Source: Acidobacteriota bacterium (lineage in GTDB: Bacteria > Acidobacteriota > Terriglobia > Acidiferrales > UBA7541). From it: a DNA stretch of 64,000 bases. This document shows positions 18,402 to 26,884 of the stretch, one piece after another (positions within the stretch are counted from its first letter, which is position 1; each line of letters begins with the position of its first letter). A program made the position numbers and the translations under genes. Where the stretch lies: NCBI GenBank assembly GCA_013289855.1, contig JABCZD010000008.1, positions 1 to 64,000 on the forward strand, written 5' to 3'. The notes beneath the pieces were generated by a model. It was not told the DNA's origin. It searched no databases and saw nothing but the letters and a program-made list of their open reading frames with translations.

Positions 18402-19730
18402 ATGCGAATGAGTCTATCGAAGACACTTTTTGCGGCGCTGTTCTTGTTCTCGCTCTTGCTCTGCGCTCCGCGCAACCCAGCGCAAACGGCCACCGTTTAT
18501 TGGAACAATACCGAACAAGTGATCGACGGCTTCGGTGCCTCCGATGCCACTCAATATCGGCCGCTTACCAACGCCCAAGCCACGCTCGTGTTTTCTACCA
18601 CTACGGGCGTCGGACTTTCCTTGCTCCGCACCGAGGTTCCCGACGACGGGAGCTGCTCGACGGTCAACACCACGTGCGCAGGTCAAGTCACCGATATGCA
18701 ACTCGCCATCGCCAACGGCGCTAGAGTCTGGAGCACCCCTTGGTCGCCGCCGGTGGCTATGAAGTCCAACAACAATCTGGTCAATGGCGGCGCTCTGCTC
18801 GCAGTTTCCTACCAGCCCTACGCCAACTACCTCGCCAACTACGTTAAGAGCTTGCGCACCCTGTATGGCATCAATCTCTATGCCTTGTCGCTGCAAAACG
18901 AGCCTACCGCTGCTGCGACCTGGGCTTCCGCCATTTGGAGCCCTACGAACCTTGATACCTTTATCGGCGCCAATCTCGGTCCCACATTTGCCGCCGACGG
19001 CCTCTCCCCGCTGATCATGCTGCCAGAAACTTCCACTTGGCAGCAGTTAGCGCCGTATTCGACCGCCGTCATGGGCGATCCCACCGCTCTGCCCTACGTC
19101 GGCATCATCGCTACCCACGACTACAACCACGCCGGCCTGCCCTCGTACACCTTGGGTCAGTTTGGCGGCAAGCACCTTTGGGAAACCGAGGTCGACGATC
19201 ACAATTCTTTCGATCCCAGCATCACCAGCGCCCTCACTTACGCCCAGGACATTCACGACTGGATGACGACTGCCAATGCCAACGCCTGGCACTATTGGTG
19301 GATCATCGGGCTCAACGGAGACAACGAAGGGCTGATCGACTCCGCCTCTGGGATCGTTTCCAAGCGCCTGTACATCATGGGCAACTACAGCAAGTTTGCG
19401 CGCCCGGGATTTTACCGCATTGACGCAACGGTCACGCCGCAGAGCGGCGTTTTCGTTTCCGCCTATAAAAGCGTCACCAGCGGCGCCTTCGTCATCGTGG
19501 TCATCAATCGGAACAACTCGGACGTCTCACAATCCTTTACCTTGAATGGCGCCTCGGCCTCGACGGTAAGCCCCTGGGTCACCTCTGCCACGCTGAATCT
19601 AATTCAGCAGTCAAATATTTCTGTCAACAACGGTTCCTTCGCCTACAGTCTGCCGGCTGCCAGCGTCACGAGTTTCGTGGGTACCACCGCCACGGTCCCT
19701 CCCACCGGATTGACCGCCACCATCCGCTAA
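18402..19730 (+). CDS. Secreted glycoside hydrolase family 30-like glycanase
   Basis: This is a 442-residue secreted enzyme starting at ATG 18402 (a second ATG lies two codons on). A signal peptide (about residues 1-25) is followed by the mature TVYWNN...VIDGFGASDA. The two catalytic glutamates of the GH30/clan-A barrel are visible as acid/base SLQNEPT near residue 168 and nucleophile LWETEVDD near 257. A C-terminal beta-sandwich follows (about 340-430). This pattern fits GH30 glucuronoxylanase or related exo/endo-glycanases. The protein ends in VPPTGLTATIR, which looks like the first strand of a fibronectin III domain cut short. It neighbours O-acetylation genes, so it may trim the exopolysaccharide. 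Confidence 0.87.
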   Translation: MRMSLSKTLFAALFLFSLLLCAPRNPAQTATVYWNNTEQVIDGFGASDATQYRPLTNAQATLVFSTTTGVGLSLLRTEVPDDGSCSTVNTTCAGQVTDMQLAIANGARVWSTPWSPPVAMKSNNNLVNGGALLAVSYQPYANYLANYVKSLRTLYGINLYALSLQNEPTAAATWASAIWSPTNLDTFIGANLGPTFAADGLSPLIMLPETSTWQQLAPYSTAVMGDPTALPYVGIIATHDYNHAGLPSYTLGQFGGKHLWETEVDDHNSFDPSITSALTYAQDIHDWMTTANANAWHYWWIIGLNGDNEGLIDSASGIVSKRLYIMGNYSKFARPGFYRIDATVTPQSGVFVSAYKSVTSGAFVIVVINRNNSDVSQSFTLNGASASTVSPWVTSATLNLIQQSNISVNNGSFAYSLPAASVTSFVGTTATVPPTGLTATIR

Positions 19731-19789
19731 GTCTTCAACCCGCAGGGTTCGTCACTAACTCAGCGGCATCATCAATTTCGTTTCCCGTC

Positions 19790-21232
19790 TCAAAACTGAA
19801 AATAAATAAAGTCCGCGTGCCCAAACACTCCAAAGAAGATTACCGCGTACACGCACGCGTAATAGCACGCGTAACGAAACACATTGATGGACCACGCGCG
19901 CGGTATCCGTTCAGGATGCGCCATATACCACTCCACACCGAACATCATTACTGTGAATATCCCCACGAAAACCGCGTTGACGCGATCCAGGCTGGCAATC
20001 GGAAATTGCAGAGAATTGAAATGTCCCAGCGGGAAAAGGTGCGTCAAAATATACCAGCCCGAATCGAATGTCCCGGCGCGGAAGAAAATCCACGCGAGCA
20101 TCACCAGGGACATGGTAAAGAACACCTGCCACACGGCCACCACCGTAGGAAATTTCTCTAGACCCAGCGCACTGCGCAGTTTGCGTCGCAGCATCCGTGT
20201 CGCGTCGCCAATCACGATGTACGTTCCGTGCAGTACTCCCGTCAGCGCGAACATCCAACTTGCCCCGTGCCATAGCCCGCACAGCCCTAAGGTAACAATC
20301 ACACTCATATAATGTCTCGGTATACTGACTCGTTCTCCCATCAGGGGAAGATACACATAGTCGCGCAACCACGTGGTCAGCGAGATGTGCCAGCGACTCC
20401 AGAATTCCGCAATGGACCGGCTAAAGTACGGCTGCCGAAAGTTCATCCGCAGCTCGTACCCCATCACCCGGGCGATTCCCAACGCAATGTCGCTGTAGCC
20501 AGAGAAATCGCAGTAAATCTGCAGCGCAAAAAGTACCGTGGCGATCAGCAGCGAAGCGCCGCCGTATCCCCTCGGATTTTGATACACCATGCTCACGAAC
20601 TCCGCCACCGAGTCCGCGATCACCATCTTCTTGAACAGCCCCCACAGCGTTTGCGCGAAACCGGAACGCACCAGGTCCAGCCGAATTTTCGGATCGCTAT
20701 GAAACTGCGGCAGCAACTCATTGGGCCGCTCGATCGGTCCCGCCACCAATTGCGGGAAGAACGCCACGTACAGCGCGTAGTTCAGCAGATTGTGCTCCGC
20801 GGGAGCCCTCCGCCGGTATACATCAATCGTGTAACTCATGGCCTGAAACGTGTGGAACGACAGCCCAAGGGGCAGAATAATATGCATCAGCGGAATGTCC
20901 TGCTGCAGTCCGGCGAAGCGCATCAACGGCGTAATCGATGCGCCAAAGAAATTTACGTATTTGAATGCCACTAGCAGGCCGATGTTGCAGGCCAGGCTCA
21001 GGCCCAGGTACATCCGCCTCCGCCCGGTCTCCGACTTCTCAATCTGCAGCCCCGCCACGTAATCGATCAGCGTTATGCCCCAGATCAGCACAATGTACTT
21101 CACGCTCCAGCACATGTAGAAGAAATAGCTGGCCACCAACAACAAGATTTTTCTCGGCGTTCCTCGCAGACACAGGAATAGCGTCCAGCACGCGATGAAG
21201 AAAAACGCGAATTGAAAACTGTTGAAGCGCAC
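19790..21232 (-). CDS. MBOAT-family O-acyltransferase (AlgI/PatA-like)
   Basis: This is a 480-residue polytopic membrane protein of the MBOAT family that probably passes acetyl groups across the membrane to modify exopolysaccharide. It has about ten or more hydrophobic helices. The family core PQLVAGPIERPNELLPQF lies near residue 163, SGYSDIALGIARVMGYEL near 240, and the catalytic histidine in LCGLWHGASWMFALTGVLHG near 320. It starts at GTG 21232, one base after the stop of the upstream SGNH-like gene, so the two are co-translated. This pairing is the bacterial polymer O-acetylation module (compare AlgI with AlgJ/AlgX). Confidence 0.93.
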   Translation of the reverse strand: MRFNSFQFAFFFIACWTLFLCLRGTPRKILLLVASYFFYMCWSVKYIVLIWGITLIDYVAGLQIEKSETGRRRMYLGLSLACNIGLLVAFKYVNFFGASITPLMRFAGLQQDIPLMHIILPLGLSFHTFQAMSYTIDVYRRRAPAEHNLLNYALYVAFFPQLVAGPIERPNELLPQFHSDPKIRLDLVRSGFAQTLWGLFKKMVIADSVAEFVSMVYQNPRGYGGASLLIATVLFALQIYCDFSGYSDIALGIARVMGYELRMNFRQPYFSRSIAEFWSRWHISLTTWLRDYVYLPLMGERVSIPRHYMSVIVTLGLCGLWHGASWMFALTGVLHGTYIVIGDATRMLRRKLRSALGLEKFPTVVAVWQVFFTMSLVMLAWIFFRAGTFDSGWYILTHLFPLGHFNSLQFPIASLDRVNAVFVGIFTVMMFGVEWYMAHPERIPRAWSINVFRYACYYACVYAVIFFGVFGHADFIYFQF

Positions 21233-21233
21233 G

Positions 21234-22379
21234 TCAGTGTTTTCCTGCCTGCTCTTCGGCCACCAGTTGATAGATGGCCTGCGTGTAGATTTTCGCCCCG
21301 TCGCGATTTAGATGAAACACGTCGGAAAACATCCCCGGCGGGTAGCTGAAATAGCGCGGTCCAAGCACCTTGCAGGGCAGCCGACCCTCGATCACCCGCG
21401 CAAACTCTTCGTCCTTCGCGGGTGGCTGCGCGTACGCTTTTCGCCGCTCGTAATACGGCACGTAGTAGCAGGCAATGTGGTATCGCGTGATTGTGTCCCG
21501 TAGTTGTCCCAGTTCCGTGCTCTCCAGCGGCGGCCGCGCGCGCGATGACTCAATCACTCCCGGTCGATCCGCGTCCAGCAAAAAATCCTCCGGCAGACGG
21601 TCGTTCGCGAACCGGCTGTGCTCCGCTATGAAGTAATATCCGCGATTCTCCAGCATCTCGTTTGCGGTTCGGTGCGATGCCGCATAAAACTGCACCGGCC
21701 CCCCTCGCTCGCGGGAGGCCAGCAGAAACCGGATCACATCACGGATCAGGAAGCGGAACGGAAATATTTTCGTGGCAAACTCGTGATCGTCGCCCACGAT
21801 ATTAAATGGATTGATGCCCTTCTTTGCGTCGTTCCACGGAAGCGTCAGCAACAAAATATCCGGCGCCTGCCCGCGCTCTGCCATCACTTTCAGTTGATGC
21901 ACGAAATCGTTGTGACCCGGAAATCCGGAGTTAAACGAATACACCGCACTGCTATCGCTCGCCGACAGCCGGTCAAATTCATCGGGAATAAATCCTGTGA
22001 GCACCCGGCTATCGCCAAAAATAACCAGCCGCTGTGCGTGCACGTTCAGCGGAAACACTTCGCCGCGCTGCTCGATGTTCAGCTTCGCGCGATACACGAT
22101 CTGCGAGCCCGGCGCCAAGTACGGAAACGCCGCCGACAATGTATAGAAAAATAGCCACAGCGCCGCAAACCCTCCGATGGCACACACCACTAGGCGAACG
22201 AGTTGCACTCGCTCTGATAGCCGCTCGCTTTGCGGCAAGAAGCCTACCCGAGCCGCGTAATCCGCTACGCGCGCTCGATGCAACAATGCCCTACGCCAGG
22301 TTCCCATCAAGCTTGAGTCGGGTGTTCCTTCGGATTCATTCAATTTGACGCCCGCTTTCCCTGAGAGGTTTTGGGACAA
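21234..22379 (-). CDS. Membrane-anchored SGNH-hydrolase-fold protein (AlgJ/DltD-like)
   Basis: This 381-residue protein has one N-terminal transmembrane segment (about residues 63-87, VRLVVCAIGGFAALWLFFY) and a periplasmic SGNH/GDSL-like domain. The motifs are block I LVIFGDSRVLTGF near 120, block III GHNDF near 163, and block V DVFHLNRDGAKIY near 355, giving Ser, Asn, Asp and His. It therefore looks catalytically intact and could be the partner that transfers acetyl from the MBOAT protein downstream. It starts at TTG 22379 as read; an ATG at 22307 is the alternative, and neither has a strong ribosome site. Confidence 0.85.
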   Translation of the reverse strand: MSQNLSGKAGVKLNESEGTPDSSLMGTWRRALLHRARVADYAARVGFLPQSERLSERVQLVRLVVCAIGGFAALWLFFYTLSAAFPYLAPGSQIVYRAKLNIEQRGEVFPLNVHAQRLVIFGDSRVLTGFIPDEFDRLSASDSSAVYSFNSGFPGHNDFVHQLKVMAERGQAPDILLLTLPWNDAKKGINPFNIVGDDHEFATKIFPFRFLIRDVIRFLLASRERGGPVQFYAASHRTANEMLENRGYYFIAEHSRFANDRLPEDFLLDADRPGVIESSRARPPLESTELGQLRDTITRYHIACYYVPYYERRKAYAQPPAKDEEFARVIEGRLPCKVLGPRYFSYPPGMFSDVFHLNRDGAKIYTQAIYQLVAEEQAGKH

Positions 22380-22456
22380 GTCTGAACATTACCATTCTGC
22401 TTACTAATTGGTTCGTCGCAGAGCTAAATTCGCCCCAGGCACACCTCACCGCGCGA

Positions 22457-23203
22457 TCAGCTCGGCGGGGCACCGACCCTTCGAGCCTTTCGCCGTTCCG
22501 ATATTCTCCCGACAATAGCGCGCAGCAGCAATCCAAAAAATGGCAGGTCATCTAGCAAATACCTTCTCGACAATCGCCGCGGCTCTTTTCCTAGTCGCCA
22601 CAGCCATTCCAGTCCGTTGCGCTGCATCCACAGGGGCGCTCGCGGAATCAGGCCGCCGACGAAGCTAAATGACACGCCTACCCCGATCGCGAGCCTTACG
22701 CCGGAGCCTTCCGCGTAGTCGCACATCCATTGTTCCTGCTGTGGGGCGCCTAACCCGACGAACAAAATGTCCGCGCAGCTCTCTCGAATTTTTCTCTGGA
22801 CATCCTCGTTTTGCGCCGCGAACTTGTAAAATCTGTATGGTGGACAATCCCAGCCTGCAACGTTCAGATGGGGATGTCGTTGCATGAGTTTTTCGCAGGC
22901 ACTGGCCGCCGCCCCCGGGCTGCCGCCCAGCAAGAATACCGAATATCCCAGCTGCTCAGAAAGCTGGCAGGTACGTTCAAAAAGGTCGGTTCCATTGATC
23001 CTTTCTTTCAAAGGTGTACCTAAGATCCTCGCAGCCCATAGAAGCGGTACCCCGTCCGCCACCACCAGTTCCGCCTTCGCATAGAGTTTCCGGAATTCCG
23101 CGCTCTCGTTAAACTTCACGATATGATCAACGTTCGGGGTCACGGCATAGGAGAACCGCTTGCGCTCCACGATTTCCCGGATAGCCGCCAGCGTTTCGGC
23201 CAT
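22457..23203 (-). CDS. WecG/TagA/CpsF-family glycosyltransferase
   Basis: This 248-residue cytoplasmic glycosyltransferase (GT26) adds an early sugar to a lipid-linked oligosaccharide. Family motifs are VTPNVDHIVK near residue 21, LVVADGVPLLWAARILG near 47, RINGTDLFE near 68, and DILFVGLGAPQQEQWM near 146. The ATG at 23203 is the first normal start. Upstream in frame, the bases encode RVRLLGLEIHNFT, which is typical of the family N-terminus, so translation may begin earlier at a non-standard codon. The gene shares a 346-bp divergent region with the GT4 gene. It lies near the SGNH and MBOAT genes. Confidence 0.88.
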   Translation of the reverse strand: MAETLAAIREIVERKRFSYAVTPNVDHIVKFNESAEFRKLYAKAELVVADGVPLLWAARILGTPLKERINGTDLFERTCQLSEQLGYSVFLLGGSPGAAASACEKLMQRHPHLNVAGWDCPPYRFYKFAAQNEDVQRKIRESCADILFVGLGAPQQEQWMCDYAEGSGVRLAIGVGVSFSFVGGLIPRAPLWMQRNGLEWLWRLGKEPRRLSRRYLLDDLPFFGLLLRAIVGRISERRKARRVGAPPS

Positions 23204-23549
23204 CGTAAAGTTGTGAATCTCAAGTCCCAGTAAACGAACTCGTTCCGCCGAGTCGAGTATTTTGGAATTCGCATCTGCTGTCTTCTCGCCAAACGTATTA
23301 TTTGTGATGGAAATTCACCTTTAAGAATTTCTAGCTGAAAAGCACTCGTTCAGCTCATTGCATTTGCCCGGCGTCGAGTCCCGATGCACAATGGGTCCTC
23401 GCTGAAGTATGCCGTGCTCTCGTTTTCCCGTGCTGCGCAAACTCCGCCGACTCCTTCCTGCAGCGCGCGGTCGTTTGCCGGGTGGTCACCAAGGAGTTAG
23501 AATCTTTGTCAGCATCCGCGCAACTGGATTTCATCGCGACGGATGAGAC
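23204..23549. other. Divergent region between WecG-like and GT4 genes
   Basis: About 346 bases lie between the start of the minus-strand WecG-like gene and the plus-strand GT4 gene. The proximal 110 bases (to 23314) are an in-frame extension of the WecG-like gene whose residues resemble the family. An AAAGGTGA-like ribosome site precedes an ATT (23314) and an ATC (23308). The rest shows no gene and no clear promoter. Confidence 0.45.
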
Positions 23550-24704
23550 ATGAGAAGTGAGCGATTCCCCCTAATTTATGACAGGATTGCTGCCACCCAA
23601 CAATTGCGTCGAAAATACATCTTTGTAGTGACACCCGGTGGAATCGAAGTTCAAGGCGGCATGGCCACCATGGCGCGCTACCTCCTCGCCGAATGGAAAC
23701 GGACCGACCGCCAGCCTCCGGTCAAGCTCATCAACACGTACGGCCCCAGCCTGCAAAATATCTGGACTATGCCTTTCTACTTCGTCGCGGCCGTTGCGAC
23801 CGTCTTCGTCTACGGCCTTTTACGCCGCATCGCTGTGCTCCACTTGCACATGGCCGAGTACGGCAGCGTGCTCCGCAAAGGCATTCTCGTTTATCTCAGC
23901 AAAGCTCTCGGCATTCCCGTGGTAATCCATATGCACGGCGCCAAATTCACCACCATGTGGGAATCCGCCTCGCCCCGCAAGAAATCCTTCATGCTGGCTA
24001 TTTTTCGCCACAGCGATGCCATCATCGTTCTTGGCGAATTCTGGCGAAAATATCTGCAAGACCACCTGCATCAACCCGACGCAAAAATTCGTGTCGTCCC
24101 CAACGGTGTGCCAGACCTCGGCCTTGGCTCCGCGCCGCCGCCCGCCCCCGGCGAACCTCTCAATATTCTCTTCGCCGGCCAGGTCGGCCAGCGAAAAGGC
24201 GTCGGCGACTTGCTCGAAGCGCTCGCCCGTCCCGATCTCCGAGGATTCGCTTGGCATCTCCATGTCGCCGGCAGCGGAGAAATCGAAACTCATCGCGAAA
24301 AAACCGTGCAATTGGGCATCGCCGAACGCACCACCTTTCTTGGATGGGTCGATCTCGACCGCGTCAGCCGACTCATGCGCGCCGCGCACATCTTCGTGCT
24401 CCCTTCCTACCAAGAAGGATTGCCAATGGCCATCATCGAGGCCATGGCCAGCGCTTTGCCTGTGGTCGCGACCCCTGTCGGCTCCATTCCAGATATAATC
24501 CGCGACGGCGACACCGGCTTGCTCGTCCCTCCCGGCGATCCTGCCGCACTCTGCGCCGCGTTCCTTCGCCTTCTGCAATCTCCGGAACTCCGCGCCAAAC
24601 TCGGCGCCTCCGCCCGGCAGCTTTACCTTCGCGATTTCACCGTCTCCGTCATGTGCGAAAAAATCGCCGTCGTGTTCCAAAGTATTATTCGTTCTAAACC
24701 CTAG
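23550..24704 (+). CDS. Glycosyltransferase family 4 protein
   Basis: This 384-residue retaining GT-B glycosyltransferase transfers a sugar to the growing exopolysaccharide or lipid-linked repeat. The N-terminal domain has GGIEVQGGMATMARYL at about residues 31-46. The C-terminal domain has ILFAGQVGQRKGVGDLLEAL near 205 and the E-x7-E signature SYQEGLPMAIIEAMASALPVV near 287, which binds the nucleotide sugar. A hydrophobic segment at about 73-93 suggests loose membrane attachment. It starts at the ATG 23550. It precedes the alginate-lyase-like gene by 81 bases on the same strand. Confidence 0.93.
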   Translation: MRSERFPLIYDRIAATQQLRRKYIFVVTPGGIEVQGGMATMARYLLAEWKRTDRQPPVKLINTYGPSLQNIWTMPFYFVAAVATVFVYGLLRRIAVLHLHMAEYGSVLRKGILVYLSKALGIPVVIHMHGAKFTTMWESASPRKKSFMLAIFRHSDAIIVLGEFWRKYLQDHLHQPDAKIRVVPNGVPDLGLGSAPPPAPGEPLNILFAGQVGQRKGVGDLLEALARPDLRGFAWHLHVAGSGEIETHREKTVQLGIAERTTFLGWVDLDRVSRLMRAAHIFVLPSYQEGLPMAIIEAMASALPVVATPVGSIPDIIRDGDTGLLVPPGDPAALCAAFLRLLQSPELRAKLGASARQLYLRDFTVSVMCEKIAVVFQSIIRSKP

Positions 24705-24785
24705 ACACCCCAATCAGGCCGTGACAATATCGAACTCACCCAAGCCCAATCACACTGAAGTCTTTGCGGTTCCACCGAGGGGTAT

Positions 24786-25925
24786 ATGTCCAATATGCGA
24801 AGCACACTGTTACTACAGTTGTCTCTGGCTTTCACCCTAGTCCTCTTGCCGGCAAAAGCTAACGGCCAGAACTTTGCCTTGATCTCTGACCAGGCAGCTC
24901 GCGCGATTCATAGCAAAGCGAATTCTCCAGCGGGACAGGCTACTGTTGCTTCCGCAATGACCTATTTGAATCGCTCTCCAAACGCACTGCCTGTGCTCCA
25001 TATCGCTGGTAAGCTGCCGGGCGATCCGGACTATGTCAAAAGCCAACAAGCCGCGGTTGACCTTCCCGCAATGACCGATCTGGCTCTGGCTTTTCGCCTC
25101 ACTGGCGACAGGAAGTATCTTGATGCCGCGACGCGATTCATCAAGGCCTGGGCCAGCAATTACCAGACTGCTTTGAATCCCATTGACGACCAGGACTTTT
25201 ATTATTTTTTCGTCGCCAATGACTTGGTCAACTCAGATTTGCCGCCGGATGTACAGGCCCTGACAAAGAATTTTTGCCAACAGTTCGCCCAAGCCTACTT
25301 AAGTGAGGTGGAAAAGGCTCCCCCTCCAGGCAGCCCTGAAGCAGATCCGAAGAATCCCATCTACAAAGGCCCCAATAAGCCGGATCCGACTCGCATTAAC
25401 AACTTCCAGAGTCACCGCCTAAAGCTGGGCGCTCTCGCCGCCTTTGCCGCGGGAGACGACGGACTTGTCCAAAGAGCGCACGCCGCCTACGAGCGCCAAA
25501 TCGCCATCAACATACGTCCCGACGGCACGGTAATTGATTTTGAGGATCGCGACGCCCTTCATTACGTAGTTTATGATCTTGAGCCTCTTCTACTCACAAC
25601 CGTTGCCGCCCACTCGCATGGTCAAGACTGGTACTACTACAAAAGTCCCACCGGCTCTTTTCTTGACGACGCGGTGAACTGGCTCATTCCCTACGCCGAA
25701 GGCGAAAAAACTCATCAGGAATTTGTGAATAGCCATGTTCCCTTCGATCAAACCCGCGCCAAGGCCGGCGTAAAAGGTTTCTCCGGTCCATGGAATCCCA
25801 AAGAGTCTGCCACCGTGTTCGCCTACGCTTCGGTTGTGAACTCCAGGTATCGCAAGACACTAGCGGACATCGAAGCGCATACCGGCGCCAAACCGCCAAA
25901 CTTCATGGCACTCGCGTTCGAGTAG
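24786..25925 (+). CDS. Secreted alginate-lyase-family protein
   Basis: The 379-residue protein carries a signal peptide (about 1-27, ending ANGQ) and an alpha/alpha-barrel alginate lyase domain (PL5/AlgL-like). Related signals are VDLPAMTDLALAFRLTGDRKYL near 91, NNFQSHRLKLGALAAF near 205, and RDALHYVVYDLEPLLL near 258, where Arg and Tyr fit AlgL catalytic positions. AlgL's Asn-Asn-His motif reads Asn-Asn-Phe here. ATG 24786 follows a GAGGGG site. It lies after a GT4 gene and is convergent with the methyltransferase. It probably degrades stray or surplus uronate polymer in the periplasm; alginate itself is not proven as substrate. Confidence 0.85.
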   Translation: MSNMRSTLLLQLSLAFTLVLLPAKANGQNFALISDQAARAIHSKANSPAGQATVASAMTYLNRSPNALPVLHIAGKLPGDPDYVKSQQAAVDLPAMTDLALAFRLTGDRKYLDAATRFIKAWASNYQTALNPIDDQDFYYFFVANDLVNSDLPPDVQALTKNFCQQFAQAYLSEVEKAPPPGSPEADPKNPIYKGPNKPDPTRINNFQSHRLKLGALAAFAAGDDGLVQRAHAAYERQIAINIRPDGTVIDFEDRDALHYVVYDLEPLLLTTVAAHSHGQDWYYYKSPTGSFLDDAVNWLIPYAEGEKTHQEFVNSHVPFDQTRAKAGVKGFSGPWNPKESATVFAYASVVNSRYRKTLADIEAHTGAKPPNFMALAFE

Positions 25926-25975
25926 CATAAGCCGGCGTTTTGAAAGGTGAAGAGAAGATCGACATGCCCGCCGGC

Positions 25976-26728
25976 TCAATTTGGTCGGCGGGCGATGAAG
26001 ATCTTTTCTCCCCTCAACAGCGCGTAGTTCGATACGTCAGGCTCCTCGGCAGTGAACTCGTCGAGTTCAAAGCCCGCACCGCGAATTCGCTCGCGCACGT
26101 CCGCTCCGTAGTACCGCACGTGATCCGGCTGGCCAAAATGATATTGCCGGCCCCGGGGCGTGGTGATGGACGGATTTTCGTAGGTTCGCGACCATCCCTC
26201 GATGACCGGAGTCATAATTATCGCCACGCCTCCTGGGCGCAGTACTCGGTACATTTCCGCCAGGGCTCGCCGATCATCAACGTGCTCAAGAATATGTGAG
26301 CACACGATGCATGAATACGTTCCGTCGGCCATCTCCATCGCTTCGATATTCAAGACCAGGTCAGCTCGATCCTTTTCGATGTCAGCGGACTTGTATACCC
26401 GGGCAAGACCGCGGAATAACGCGGCCATCGCTTCTTCCGGCGCAAAATGTAGTACATCTCTGCCGGTGATTTCGTTCGCATTGCTGTCAAGCCAGAGTTT
26501 TAACAAACGGTGCCGTTCAAGCGCTCCGCACTCCGGACAGCGCGCATCCGGTCGCGGTGGAAACCCGAAAGAGCGGAAGAATCCTTCATATCCGCAAATC
26601 GTGCAGTGCCGTTTCAGCGCCTTGCTCCTTCGGAACTGACTCGTCAGATAGGCATAGTCATGCGCCAATTCTTTCGCGCGAGACAGTCGTCGCTGCACGG
26701 CGTTTTTCATGTCTTCCATCCTGGTCAC
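25976..26728 (-). CDS. SAM-dependent methyltransferase with N-terminal Cys pairs
   Basis: The 250-residue protein has an N-terminal putative zinc ribbon with Cys pairs (CTICGYEGF at about residue 41 and CPECGALERHRLL at about 63). A class I methyltransferase domain follows: motif I is weak (VLHFAPEEAM), an acidic residue lies in KSADIEKDRADL, and CSHILEHVDDRRALAEMYRVLRPGG fits motifs IV to VI of the Methyltransf_11 family. It is probably cytoplasmic and may methylate a sugar or lipid-linked intermediate of the polymer. The start is GTG 26728, with ATGs at 26719 and 26710 as alternatives. It ends the exopolysaccharide stretch, convergent with the lyase gene. Confidence 0.85.
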   Translation of the reverse strand: MTRMEDMKNAVQRRLSRAKELAHDYAYLTSQFRRSKALKRHCTICGYEGFFRSFGFPPRPDARCPECGALERHRLLKLWLDSNANEITGRDVLHFAPEEAMAALFRGLARVYKSADIEKDRADLVLNIEAMEMADGTYSCIVCSHILEHVDDRRALAEMYRVLRPGGVAIIMTPVIEGWSRTYENPSITTPRGRQYHFGQPDHVRYYGADVRERIRGAGFELDEFTAEEPDVSNYALLRGEKIFIARRPN

Positions 26729-26811
26729 TGGATTTCCCGACGGGAACGAACGCAGAAATAGTTAATCCGGCATTCCATTTAAGCTTTCCCGCTGCGCACC
26801 ATACCAAACCG

Positions 26812-26849
26812 TTCTGATTGGCGGGCCTTGACCCCGCTGGCCCAATCAG
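26812..26849. repeat. GC-rich inverted repeat between acyltransferase and methyltransferase genes
   Basis: CTGATTGG and CCAATCAG form the outer 8-bp arms, and inner GCGGG and CCCGC pair with a small bulge. There is no T-run after it, so terminator function is uncertain. It resembles other GC-rich intergenic hairpins in this window. Confidence 0.45.
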
Positions 26850-26884
26850 TTCGCGCTCGTGAGCTGGTTACCGCTCCATGAGCT

